Shown here: positions 17,013-25,500 of the stretch, one piece after another | Layout of the letters: the number at the start of each line of letters is the position of its first letter | Numbering within the stretch: position 1 is the stretch's first letter | NCBI RefSeq assembly: GCF_041053105.1 | Contig: NZ_CP163444.1 | Coordinates: 6,232,501 to 6,296,500 of the forward strand | Length of the DNA: 64,000 nt | Direction: 5' to 3' | Source: Streptomyces sp. R44 | GTDB taxonomy: Bacteria; Actinomycetota; Actinomycetes; Streptomycetales; Streptomycetaceae | Notes under the pieces: model-generated | The model's input: only the letters and a program-made list of their open reading frames with translations | Database searches by the model: none | What the model was told of the DNA's origin: nothing | Position numbers and translations under genes: made by a program

Positions 17013-18518
17013 ATGCCCGAACGCCGTACCGTCGCCCTTGTCACTCTTGGCTGCGCCCGTAACGAGGTGGACTCGGAGGAGCTCGCAGGCCGCTTGGCAG
17101 CGGACGGCTGGGAGCTCGTCGAGAACGCCGAGGAAGCGGACGTCGCCGTCGTCAACACCTGCGGATTCGTCGAAGCTGCCAAGAAGGACTCCGTCGACGC
17201 CCTGCTCGAAGCCAATGATCTGAAGGACCACGGCAAGACCCAGGCCGTCGTCGCCGTCGGCTGCATGGCCGAGCGGTACGGCAAGGAGCTCGCCGAAGCC
17301 CTCCCGGAGGCCGACGGCGTCCTCGGCTTCGACGACTACGCCGACATCTCCAACCGCCTCCAGACCATCCTCAACGGTGGCAGTGTCGAGGCGCACACCC
17401 CGCGTGACCGGCGCAAGCTGCTGCCGCTGTCGCCCGTGGAGCGCCAGGAGGCCGCCGCGGCCGTCGCCCTGCCGGGGCACGGCGCCGTGGAAGCCCCCGA
17501 GAACGTGCCGAGCGACCTGCCCGACGGCCTCGCGCCCGCCTCCGGGCCGCGCGCGCCGCTCCGCCGCCGCCTGGACACCAGCCCCGTCGCCTCCGTGAAG
17601 CTGGCCTCCGGCTGCGACCGCCGCTGCTCCTTCTGCGCCATCCCCTCCTTCCGCGGCTCCTTCGTCTCGCGCCGTCCCTCGGACGTGCTCAACGAGACGC
17701 GCTGGCTCGCCGAGCAGGGCGTGAAGGAGATCATGCTGGTCTCCGAGAACAACACCTCCTACGGCAAGGACCTCGGCGACATCCGGCTCCTGGAGAGCCT
17801 GCTGCCCGAGCTGGCCGCGGTGGACGGCATCGAGCGCGTCCGCGTCAGCTACCTCCAGCCCGCCGAGATGCGCCCGGGCCTGATCGACGTCCTCACGTCG
17901 ACCGAGAAGGTCGTGCCCTACTTCGACCTGTCCTTCCAGCACAGCGCCCCCGACGTGCTGCGGGCCATGCGCCGCTTCGGCGACACCGACCGCTTCCTGG
18001 AGCTCCTGGAGACCATCCGCTCCAAGGCCCCCACGGCCGGTGCCCGCTCCAACTTCATCGTCGGCTTCCCCGGCGAGACCGAGGCGGACTTCGCCGAGCT
18101 GGAACGCTTCATCACCCACGCGCGCCTCGACGCCATCGGCGTCTTCGGCTACTCCGACGAGGACGGCACCGAGGCCGCCACGTACGAGCACAAGCTCGAC
18201 CAGGACGTCGTCGACGAGCGGCTCGCCCACCTCTCCCGGCTCGCCGAGGAGCTCACCGCACAGCGCGCGGAGGAGCGGATCGGAGAGACCCTTGAAGTAC
18301 TCGTCGAGTCCGAGTCGGACGACGAGGACGAGGAGGGCGGCTGGATCGGCCGTGCGGCCCACCAGGCGCCCGAGACCGACGGGCAGGTGCTGCTGCTCAC
18401 CACGGACGGCGGTGCGGGCCCCGCGCTCGCCCCGGGCCGTATGGTCAGGGCGAAGGTCGTCGGCACGGAGGGCGTCGACCTGGTGGCCGAGTGTCTTTTC
18501 GAGGAGGCAGGCAGATGA
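17013..18518 (+). CDS. rimO: Ribosomal protein S12 methylthiotransferase RimO
   Basis: This is a radical-SAM methylthiotransferase of 501 residues that adds a methylthio group to an aspartate of ribosomal protein S12. The N-terminal UPF0004 domain starts with [13 protein letters not shown], whose Cys and others (NTCGF, VGCMA) bind the auxiliary cluster. The radical-SAM CxxxCxxC is CDRRCSFC near residue 200. A C-terminal TRAM region ends the protein. A roughly 60-residue Ala/Pro-rich insert between the first two domains (around 130-185) is longer than in E. coli RimO. The stop overlaps the pgsA start (ATGA), giving a translationally coupled rimO-pgsA-cinA operon. Confidence 0.94.
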   Translation: MPERRTVALVTLGCARNEVDSEELAGRLAADGWELVENAEEADVAVVNTCGFVEAAKKDSVDALLEANDLKDHGKTQAVVAVGCMAERYGKELAEALPEADGVLGFDDYADISNRLQTILNGGSVEAHTPRDRRKLLPLSPVERQEAAAAVALPGHGAVEAPENVPSDLPDGLAPASGPRAPLRRRLDTSPVASVKLASGCDRRCSFCAIPSFRGSFVSRRPSDVLNETRWLAEQGVKEIMLVSENNTSYGKDLGDIRLLESLLPELAAVDGIERVRVSYLQPAEMRPGLIDVLTSTEKVVPYFDLSFQHSAPDVLRAMRRFGDTDRFLELLETIRSKAPTAGARSNFIVGFPGETEADFAELERFITHARLDAIGVFGYSDEDGTEAATYEHKLDQDVVDERLAHLSRLAEELTAQRAEERIGETLEVLVESESDDEDEEGGWIGRAAHQAPETDGQVLLLTTDGGAGPALAPGRMVRAKVVGTEGVDLVAECLFEEAGR

Positions 18519-19189
18519 CCGGAGTCCCGGCATCCGCGACGGGCGGAACCGGTAGGCCGGCGCCCCGCGGCAAGCTGGGCGCGGCGGCCGTCAACCAGGC
18601 CAGCCTGTGGAACATCGCCAACATCCTCACCATGATCCGGCTCGTCCTCGTGCCGGGCTTCGTGATCCTGCTGTTCCAGGACGGCGGGCACGACCCGGCG
18701 TGGCGGGCCTGGGCCTGGGCGGCGTTCGCGGTGGCCATGATCACGGACGTCTTCGACGGGCACCTCGCCCGTACGTACAACCTGGTCACCGACTTCGGGA
18801 AGATCGCCGACCCCATCGCCGACAAGGCGATCATGGCGGCCGGGCTGATCTCGCTGTCCCTGCTCGGCGACCTGCCCTGGTGGGTGACCTCGGTCATCCT
18901 GGCCCGTGAGCTCGGCATCACCCTGATGCGGTTCTGGGTCATCCGGCACGGGGTCATCCCCGCCAGCCGCGGCGGCAAGATGAAGACGCTCGCCCAGGGC
19001 ACCGCCGTGGGCATGTACGTCCTGATGCTCACCGGGCCGCTCGCCACCCTCCGCTTCTGGGTGATGGCGCTGGCCGTCGTGCTGACGGTCGTCACCGGTC
19101 TGGACTACGTCCGCCAGGCGGTCGTCCTGCGGCGCAAGGGGCTCGCGGAGGAGCGCGCGGCCGCGCGGGCGGAGACGGCGACACGATGA
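18515..19189 (+). CDS. pgsA: CDP-diacylglycerol-glycerol-3-phosphate phosphatidyltransferase family
   Basis: This 224-residue integral membrane enzyme belongs to the CDP-alcohol phosphatidyltransferases. The signature DG-x2-AR-x8-G-x3-D-x3-D is fully present (DGHLAR, then GKIADPIAD, near residues 85-110). It would make phosphatidylglycerophosphate from CDP-diacylglycerol and glycerol-3-phosphate. Actinobacteria carry several paralogues with different head groups, so the exact substrate is inferred. It overlaps rimO by 4 nt and cinA by 4 nt. The pairing of pgsA with clgR downstream is conserved in actinobacteria. Confidence 0.9.
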   Translation: MTGVPASATGGTGRPAPRGKLGAAAVNQASLWNIANILTMIRLVLVPGFVILLFQDGGHDPAWRAWAWAAFAVAMITDVFDGHLARTYNLVTDFGKIADPIADKAIMAAGLISLSLLGDLPWWVTSVILARELGITLMRFWVIRHGVIPASRGGKMKTLAQGTAVGMYVLMLTGPLATLRFWVMALAVVLTVVTGLDYVRQAVVLRRKGLAEERAAARAETATR

Positions 19190-19707
19190 CCGAGGCCGCC
19201 CGGGTGCTGGCGCTGCTCGCGGAGCGTGATCAGACGCTGGCGGCCGCGGAGTCCCTCACGGGTGGTCTGGTGGCCGCCGAGCTCACCGGCGTGGCCGGCG
19301 CCTCGGTGTCCTTCCTGGGGTCGGTCACGGCGTACGCCACGGCCCTCAAGCAGCAGCTCCTCGGCGTCGACGGGGCCCTGCTCGCGGAGCGCGGAGCGGT
19401 GGATCCCGAGGTCGCGCTGCAGATGGCGGCCGGCGTGCGGGACCGGCTCGGCGCCGACTGGGGGATCTCGACGACCGGGGTCGCGGGGCCCACACCGCAG
19501 GACGGACAGCCCGTCGGAACGGTCTACGTGGCGGTCGCCGGACCGGCCGCGACGAGCGCGCGGGCCGGGAAAGTGGTGTCGTTGAGGTTGAACGGCGATC
19601 GTACGGAAATCCGTAGAGAGAGCGTACGGAGCGTGCTGGAACTGCTCCATGAGGAACTCTCGGGAAATGCGCGGGCACAGGATACGGAACACAACGGGGG
19701 GAATTGA
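19186..19707 (+). CDS. CinA C-terminal domain / nicotinamide-nucleotide amidase (PncC)
   Basis: This 173-residue stand-alone CinA_C domain hydrolyses NMN to nicotinate mononucleotide in NAD recycling (known of PncC). Motifs are AAESLTGGLVAAELT at the N-terminus, a GSVTAYATALK segment, and TTGVAGPTPQDGQPVGTVYVA near residues 105-125. The N-terminal CinA pyrophosphatase domain is absent, as is usual in Streptomyces. It is the last gene of the rimO-pgsA-cinA run, with an ATGA overlap at its start. Confidence 0.9.
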   Translation: MTEAARVLALLAERDQTLAAAESLTGGLVAAELTGVAGASVSFLGSVTAYATALKQQLLGVDGALLAERGAVDPEVALQMAAGVRDRLGADWGISTTGVAGPTPQDGQPVGTVYVAVAGPAATSARAGKVVSLRLNGDRTEIRRESVRSVLELLHEELSGNARAQDTEHNGGN

Positions 19708-19816
19708 TGTTTGCAGCCCTGAGTGAACACGACATCGCTCCCCGCACGGCCGCAGCGCGAGGCGGTACGGTGGGGCGTGAAGGATGCGGCTACGCGGTCC
19801 GAGGAGGGAGCCACCG

Positions 19817-20200
19817 ATGATTCTGCTCCGTCGCCTGCTGGGTGACGTGCTGCGTCGGCAGCGCCAGCGCCAGGGCCGTACTCTGCGCGAAGTCTCCTCG
19901 TCGGCCCGAGTTTCGCTCGGCTATCTCTCCGAGGTGGAGCGGGGGCAGAAGGAGGCTTCCTCCGAACTGCTCTCCGCGATCTGCGACGCGTTGGACGTAC
20001 GGATGTCCGAGCTGATGCGCGAAGTGAGCGACGAGCTGTCGCTGGCCGAACTGGCCGAATCGGCAGCGGCGAGCGAACCGGTGCCGACGCCGGTACGCCC
20101 GATGCTCAATTCGGTGTCGGTGACGTCGGTGGCCGGTGTGCCCACCGGGCGGGTGACCATCAAGGCGCCCGCGGAAGCGGTGGACGTCGTCGCTGCCTGA
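19817..20200 (+). CDS. clgR: Clp protease regulator ClgR (Xre family)
   Basis: This 127-residue HTH activator controls clp protease and related genes in actinobacteria. The HTH fills residues about 10-65 ([20 protein letters not shown]). The middle is acidic and the protein ends in AVDVVAA. In Streptomyces the C-terminal Ala-Ala of ClgR is a ClpP-dependent degron, so the target protease removes its own activator; that residue pair is present here. GGAGGGA precedes the ATG. An independent promoter is likely in the 109-bp gap after cinA. The order ftsK-pgsA-clgR matches mycobacteria. Confidence 0.93.
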   Translation: MILLRRLLGDVLRRQRQRQGRTLREVSSSARVSLGYLSEVERGQKEASSELLSAICDALDVRMSELMREVSDELSLAELAESAAASEPVPTPVRPMLNSVSVTSVAGVPTGRVTIKAPAEAVDVVAA

Positions 20201-20214
20201 ACCGAAGTGGGGCG

Positions 20215-20259
20215 AAGCCCCGGTCGGTGCCTCTTCGTGAGGCGCTGACCGGGGCTTTT
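20215..20259 (+). terminator. clgR terminator
   Basis: AAGCCCCGGTC and GACCGGGGCTT pair, extended by GCCTC/GAGGC around a TTCGT-type loop and followed by TTTTC. It starts 15 nt after the clgR stop. This is a strong intrinsic terminator. Confidence 0.9.
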
Positions 20260-20424
20260 CTCATGCCCGGGGGCTTCGGGGCGTTCCGCTGGAGATGCCG
20301 GGTTCCGGTGGGGCGTGCCATGGTGGGAGGGACGTACGACTGGGCCGTGTGCGCCGGGTCTGCCTCCGGTGCGCCCTCCCGCAGGGTGATCCTGCCGGTC
20401 TAGCGTCGACCGCAGGAGGCGGCC

Positions 20425-20736
20425 ATGGTACGGCGACGGGTTCCGCTGGTGACGCTCGCGCTGCTCGCGTGCGGCCTCGCGGCCGGAGGGCTCTGGTGGT
20501 GGGCGGTGCTGCGTCTGATGCTGCTGCCGGGGGAGTCCGGGCCGGTCGAGGGGGCGGTGGCGGCGGGCGGCTGGGGGCTGAGCCTGCTGCCGGTGCACGT
20601 GGCGGCCTCGTCGGGGCGGCGGGTCCCTGGCCCGGTGGTGTCTTCTCCGCGGCGGCGGTCTCCCGGTGCGTCGGTCCGGGGTGTCACCAGGGCATCGCGA
20701 CGCCGCCGTTGGGGCGGAGGATCTGGCCCGTCGTGA
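20425..20736 (+). CDS. Hypothetical small membrane or secreted protein
   Basis: This frame of 103 residues follows a good ribosome site (AGGAGG, 6-7 nt before ATG). Residues about 7-35 are strongly hydrophobic (LVTLALLACGLAAGGLWWW), suggesting a membrane anchor or a signal peptide. The rest is Gly/Pro/Arg/Ser-rich with no recognised domain. The last 50 bp overlap the 3' end of the convergent dehydrogenase, so the true C-terminus may be shorter or altered. No function can be given. It is kept because of the ribosome site and the clear hydrophobic segment. Confidence 0.45.
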   Translation: MVRRRVPLVTLALLACGLAAGGLWWWAVLRLMLLPGESGPVEGAVAAGGWGLSLLPVHVAASSGRRVPGPVVSSPRRRSPGASVRGVTRASRRRRWGGGSGPS

Positions 20737-21454
20737 ACGAGGAGGCGTCGGAGGCCAGGTGCAGGACCGCGTGCGCGATGTCCTCGGCCTCGCCGACCCG
20801 GCCCAGCGGTGAGTGCCGGACCATCGCGGCCTCGGCCTGCAGTTGGGCGGTCGGCTCGTGGCGGTCCGTCATCGGGGTACGGATCCAGCCCGGGGCGACC
20901 GCGTTGACCCGGATGCCGTGCGGGCCCGCCTCCGTCGCCAGGGTCTTCGTCAGCTGCACGACGGCCGCCTTGGTGACGCTGTAACAGAGCAGGCCCGGGC
21001 TCGCGGTGTCCATCGCGCCCGAGGCCATCGTGACGATCGAACCGGGGACGCCCGCGGCGATCATCGAACGGGCCGCCTCCTGGCACGCGTGGAGCACGCC
21101 CTTGAAGTTGACGGCCAGGACGCGGTCGAGGTCCTCGTCCCGGGTCTCCAGGACCGTGCTCGTGTGCATGATCCCGGCGATGGCGGCCATGACGTGGAGC
21201 GGGCCGGCGGCGCGGACGGCCGCCGCCAGCGCGGTCCGGTCGGTGACGTCCAGGACGTGCGTCTGCGCGGAGCCGCCCTCGCGGGCGATCAGGGCCGCGG
21301 TCTCCTTGAGGCCCGCCTCGTCGCGGTCGGCGCAGTGGACGGTGGCACCGGCCCGGGCGAGGAGGGCCGCGGTGGCGCGGCCGATGCCGCTCGCGGCGCC
21401 GGTGACGAACGCGGTGCGGCCGGTCAGGTCGTAAGCCGGGAGAGTCGTCGTCAT
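20684..21454 (-). CDS. Short-chain dehydrogenase/reductase (SDR)
   Basis: This 256-residue classical SDR has the cofactor motif TGAASGIG near residue 18 and an acidic residue after beta-2 (HCADRDE). It has NAG-like IAGI, an active-site Ser in VTMASGA, and the catalytic YSVTK. HCADRD suggests preference for NAD(H). The substrate cannot be told. The start is the ATG giving MTTTLPAYDLTGRTAFVTG; the longer frame upstream runs through nei and is a shadow. Nei lies 32 bp upstream on the same strand, so the two may be co-transcribed although functionally unrelated. Confidence 0.9.
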   Translation of the reverse strand: MTTTLPAYDLTGRTAFVTGAASGIGRATAALLARAGATVHCADRDEAGLKETAALIAREGGSAQTHVLDVTDRTALAAAVRAAGPLHVMAAIAGIMHTSTVLETRDEDLDRVLAVNFKGVLHACQEAARSMIAAGVPGSIVTMASGAMDTASPGLLCYSVTKAAVVQLTKTLATEAGPHGIRVNAVAPGWIRTPMTDRHEPTAQLQAEAAMVRHSPLGRVGEAEDIAHAVLHLASDASSFTTGQILRPNGGVAMPW

Positions 21455-21486
21455 GTCCGGACCGTACGACCGGAGCTGACGGGTCG

Positions 21487-22296
21487 TCAATTGTCGGGGC
21501 GGTGGTCGTTTCCGTCGGGGCCCCGCTGGCAGCCCGGGCACCAGTACGTCACCCGGTCGCCCAGCTCCGCCCTGCGGATCGCGGCGCCGCAGCGCAGGCA
21601 GGGACGGCCCTCGCGGCCGTAGACGTACAGCGGGGTGCCGGGGCGGCGGGTGGTCGTGGTGCGCCGGTCCGGACGGTCCTTGTTCGCCTCCAGGAGGCGG
21701 TGGGCCGTGGCGACCAGACGGGCCGGGACCTCGGGGGCGAGCTCGCCGACCGGGAGCCAGGGGGTGACGGCGGCGAGGAAGGCCAGCTCCGACTTGTACA
21801 CATTGCCGATGCCGGCCAGGTTGCGCTGATCGAGGAGGGCCTCGCCGAGGGGGCGCTCCGGCTCGGCGGCGAGCCGTCGCACGGCCTCCTCGGGGTCCCA
21901 GTCGGGGCCCAGGAGGTCCGGGCCGAGGTGGCCCACGGCGTGGGACTCCTCGGCGGTACGGATCAGCTCCAGGACCGGGAGGCGGTAGCCGTACGCGGTG
22001 GACTCGGCGTTCCCGAGGATCGCCCGGATCTGGTGCTCGGGGCCGCCGCGCGGGTGCTCCCCGGTGGCGTACACCCGCCAGGCGCCGTCCATCCGCAGAT
22101 GCGAGTGGAGGGTGAGCCCGCCCTCGACGCGGGCGAGCAGGTGCTTGCCGCGCGGGGTGACGTCGAGGAGCGTGCGGCCGGTGAGGTCGGCGGTCGCGAA
22201 CCGGGGCACGCGGAGGTCGGCGCGGGTGAGGACGCGGCCGGCGAGCGCGGTGTGCAGGCGGCGGGCGGTCTGCCAGACGGTGTCTCCTTCGGGCAT
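21487..22296 (-). CDS. nei: Endonuclease VIII-like DNA glycosylase (Nei2/Fpg family)
   Basis: This 269-residue base-excision enzyme removes oxidised bases and cuts the abasic strand. After Met removal it starts PEGDTVW, so the catalytic Pro and Glu are in place. The H2TH domain contains LLDQRNLAGIGNVYKSE. The C-terminal zinc finger has CLRCG and CPGCQ. It belongs to the actinobacterial Nei2 group. It is downstream of lhr on the same strand, and the same pairing (lhr with nei) occurs in mycobacteria, suggesting a joint repair role. Confidence 0.92.
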   Translation of the reverse strand: MPEGDTVWQTARRLHTALAGRVLTRADLRVPRFATADLTGRTLLDVTPRGKHLLARVEGGLTLHSHLRMDGAWRVYATGEHPRGGPEHQIRAILGNAESTAYGYRLPVLELIRTAEESHAVGHLGPDLLGPDWDPEEAVRRLAAEPERPLGEALLDQRNLAGIGNVYKSELAFLAAVTPWLPVGELAPEVPARLVATAHRLLEANKDRPDRRTTTTRRPGTPLYVYGREGRPCLRCGAAIRRAELGDRVTYWCPGCQRGPDGNDHRPDN

Positions 22297-22315
22297 GGGG
22301 CCATTGTGGGGCCCC

Positions 22316-22371
22316 GCCGTCCGTTGTGGGCCGCCGTCCGTTGTGGGCATGCGTTCCGCCGGGGCGGAACG
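22316..22371. promoter_or_regulatory. Repeats upstream of nei
   Basis: Two direct copies of GCCGTCCGTTGTGGG lie at about 22316-22346. They are followed at 22352-22371 by an inverted repeat with perfect 9-bp arms (CGTTCCGCC and GGCGGAACG) around GG. They sit 20-75 bp before the nei start and could be promoter or operator elements. No LexA-type box is visible here. Confidence 0.4.
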
Positions 22372-22497
22372 GGTGGGCACAACGGAACGGCGCCCTTGCC
22401 GGCGCCAGAGCCTTCCGCGCCCTGACCCGCACCACGTGTGCGCCGCCGCTCGGGGTGCGGGCCGAGGCGCGGAACGCGGAGGCGCCGCACGGCGCGG

Positions 22498-22527
22498 GCG
22501 CGGGCCCAGACGGGCGCTGGCCCGCGC
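22498..22527 (-). terminator. Hairpin after lhr
   Basis: GCGCGGGC(C)CAG and CTGGCCCGCGC pair with one bulged C, 4 nt beyond the lhr stop. There is no U-run. It may reduce read-through into nei. Confidence 0.45.
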
Positions 22528-22531
22528 GGCG

Positions 22532-25500
22532 TCAGGGGCGGAGGCGGAGGCCTCTGGGGGTGGCCAGGAAGCCGGAGGATTCCAGGGGGCGGGACAAGGG
22601 CGACGTCAGGGACGTCGTGCCGTTGATGCGCTCCACCGTGACCGTGCCCAGCGTCCCCGCCTTGGCCGACGCCGCCAGCGCCTCCGCCGCCGCCGTCAGC
22701 GCCGGGTCCTCCGGGTCCGTCGGCCAGGAGAGGAGGGTCTTGCCGCCGCGCTCCATGTAGAGCGTGAGCTCGCCGTCGACCAGGACCACCATCGCGCCCG
22801 CCTTGCGGCCCGGCTTGTGACCCGCGCCCGTCGGCGGCTCGGGCCAGGGGAGGGCCGCGCCGTAGGCGTTCGCCGGGTCGGCCGCCGCCAGGACCAGGGC
22901 GCGCGGGCCCGCCGCCGCCTCCGCACCGCGGTCGCGGGCCGTCGCGGCCGCCCGCAGCCGGTCCACCGCCCCGTCCATGGCGAACTGCGCCGCGCCGAGA
23001 CCCTCCACGACATAACCGCGCCGCGCCTGCCCGCTGTCCTCGAAGGCCGCCAGGATCCGGTACGTGGCCGAGAAACCGCCCTCCACGCCCTCGGCGGCCA
23101 CCGCGCCCCGGGTGACCACGCCGTGCCGGTCCAGGAGCGTGCGGGCCAGGGCGTGCGCCCGGTGGGTCGGCTCCGGTTCGATCGGGGGCAGCATCGACCA
23201 GCGGCCCGAGACCGTGGGCGGGCCCGTGCGGGACGCCGGGCGGGCCGCGGCGGTCAGCGTGCCGTACCGCCCGCGCGGGACCGTGCGCCGGGCGCGGTGG
23301 GCGGTGGAGCCCGCCGTGCGGCCCGAACCGAGGAGCGCCCGCAGCGGGGCCAGGGTGTCGTTGGTGAGCCGGCCCGACCAGGCCAGGTCCCAGAGGGCGT
23401 CGGCGAGCTGCGGATCGGTGGCGTCCGGGTGGGTGGTGGCCCGGATCTGGTCGGCGATCTGCCGGAAGAACAGGCCGTACCCGCCGGAGAGGGCCGTGAG
23501 CAGCGACTCGTGGAGCGCGGAGAGCTCCAGGGGGTGCGCCGGCGGGAGGAGCAGCGGGGCCGCGTCCGCCAGGTAGAGGGAGACCCAGCCGTCCTTGCCG
23601 GGGAGCGAGCCCGCGCCCGCCCAGACGACCTCGCCGGTGGTCGTCAGCTCGTCGAGCAAGGCCGGGGAGTAGTCACGGACTCTGGACGGCAGGATCAGCT
23701 TCTCCAGGGCCGAGGCCGGGACCGGCGCGCCCTGCAGCTGCTCGATCGCCCGCGCGAGGCCGTCGATGCCGCGCAGGCTGTTGCCGCCCAGGTGCTGCCA
23801 CTGCGGCAGGAAGGTGGCGAGGGCCGCCGGGGGCACCGGCTCCAGCTCATGGCGCAGGGCCGCCAGGGAGCGGCGCCGCAGCCGGCGCAGGACGGTCGCG
23901 TCGCACCACTCCTGGCCGATGCCCGAGGGGTGGAATTCGCCCTGAACCACGCGGCTCGAGGCCGCCAGGCGCTGGAGGGCGCCGTCGGTGACGGCCGCGC
24001 CGAGGCCGAAGCGGGCGGCGGCCTGGGAGGAGGTGAACGGGCCGTGCGTGCGCGCGTACCGCGCGAGCAGGTCGCCCAGCGGGTCCTTGACCGGCTCGGT
24101 GAAGGCCTCGGGCACGCCGACCGGCAGGGCCGTGCCCAGGGCGTCCCGGAGCCGGCCCGCGTCCTCGATCGCCGCCCAGTGGTCCCGGCCGCCGACCCGC
24201 ACCCGGATCGCGCGCCGGGCCGCCCCGAGCTCGGGCGCCCAGCCCGCCTCGGCGCCCCGCTCGGCCAGCTCCGCGTCCGTCAGCGGGCCCAGGACCCGCA
24301 GCAGGTCCGCGACGCCCTCCACGTCCTTGATCCGGCGGTCCTCCGTCAGCCACTGGAGCTCCCGCTCCAGCTCCGTCAGGACCTCGGGGTCGAGCAGTTC
24401 CCGCAGCTCCGCCTGGCCGAGGAGCTCCGCGAGCAGCCGGGAGTCCAGGGAGAGCGCGGCCGCCCGCCGCTCGGCGAGCGGTGAGTCGCCCTCGTACAGG
24501 AACTGCGCCACGTACCCGAAGAGCAGCGAGCGGGCGAAGGGGGAGGGTTCGGGGGTCGTGACCTCGACGAGGCGGACGCGCCGTGACTCGATGTCCCCCA
24601 TCAGCTCTTCGAGGCCCGGGAGGTCGAACACGTCCTGCAGGCACTCGCGGACGGCCTCCAGGACGATCGGGAACGAACCGAACTCGCTCGCCACCTGGAG
24701 CAGCTGGGCCGCGCGCTGCCGCTGCTGCCACAGCGGGGTGCGCTTGCCAGGGTTGCGCTTCGGCAGCAGCAGGGCGCGGGCGGCGCACTCGCGGAAGCGG
24801 GAGGCGAACAGCGCGGAGCCGCCCACCTGGTCGGTGACGATCTGCCCGATCTCGCCCTTGTCGAAGAGGGCGTCCGCCGCGCCGACGGGCGCCTTGTCCG
24901 CGTCGTACGTCGTGTCCAGGTGCCGGCCAGGGTCGACCGGCTCGTGGTCCAGCAGGTCCAGGCCCATGTCCAGGCCCATCAGGTCGGCGTCCGGCAGGCG
25001 CAGCACGATGCCGTCGTCCGCGTGCATCACCTGCGCGTCCATGCCGTACCGCTCGGCGAGCCGCGCGCCGAGCGCCAGCGCCCAGGGGGCGTGCACCTGC
25101 GCACCGAACGGGGAGTGGATGACGACCCGCCAGTCCCCGAGCTCGTCGCGGAAGCGCTCGACCAGGATCGTCCGGTCGTCCGGCACGTGACCGCAGGCCT
25201 CGCGCTGCTCCTTGAGGTACGCGAGGACGTTCTCCGCGGCCCAGGCGTCCAGGCCCGCGGCGAGCAGCCGCAGGCGCGCGTCCTCGTCCGGCAGGGCGCC
25301 GACCTCGCGGAGGAACGCGCCCACCGCCCGGCCCAGTTCGAGCGGGCGGCCCAGCTGGTCGCCCTTCCAGAACGGCAGTCGGCCCGGCACGCCGGGCGCG
25401 GGGGAGACCAGCACCCGGTCCCGGGTGATGTCCTCGATCCGCCAGGAGGTGGTGCCGAGCGTGAAGACGTCGCCGACCCGCGACTCGTACACCATCTCCT

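Noticed and set aside
20295..20984. 229-residue plus-strand frame over the SDR 3' part
   Set aside because: No ribosome site and no domain; overlaps the SDR on the opposite strand.
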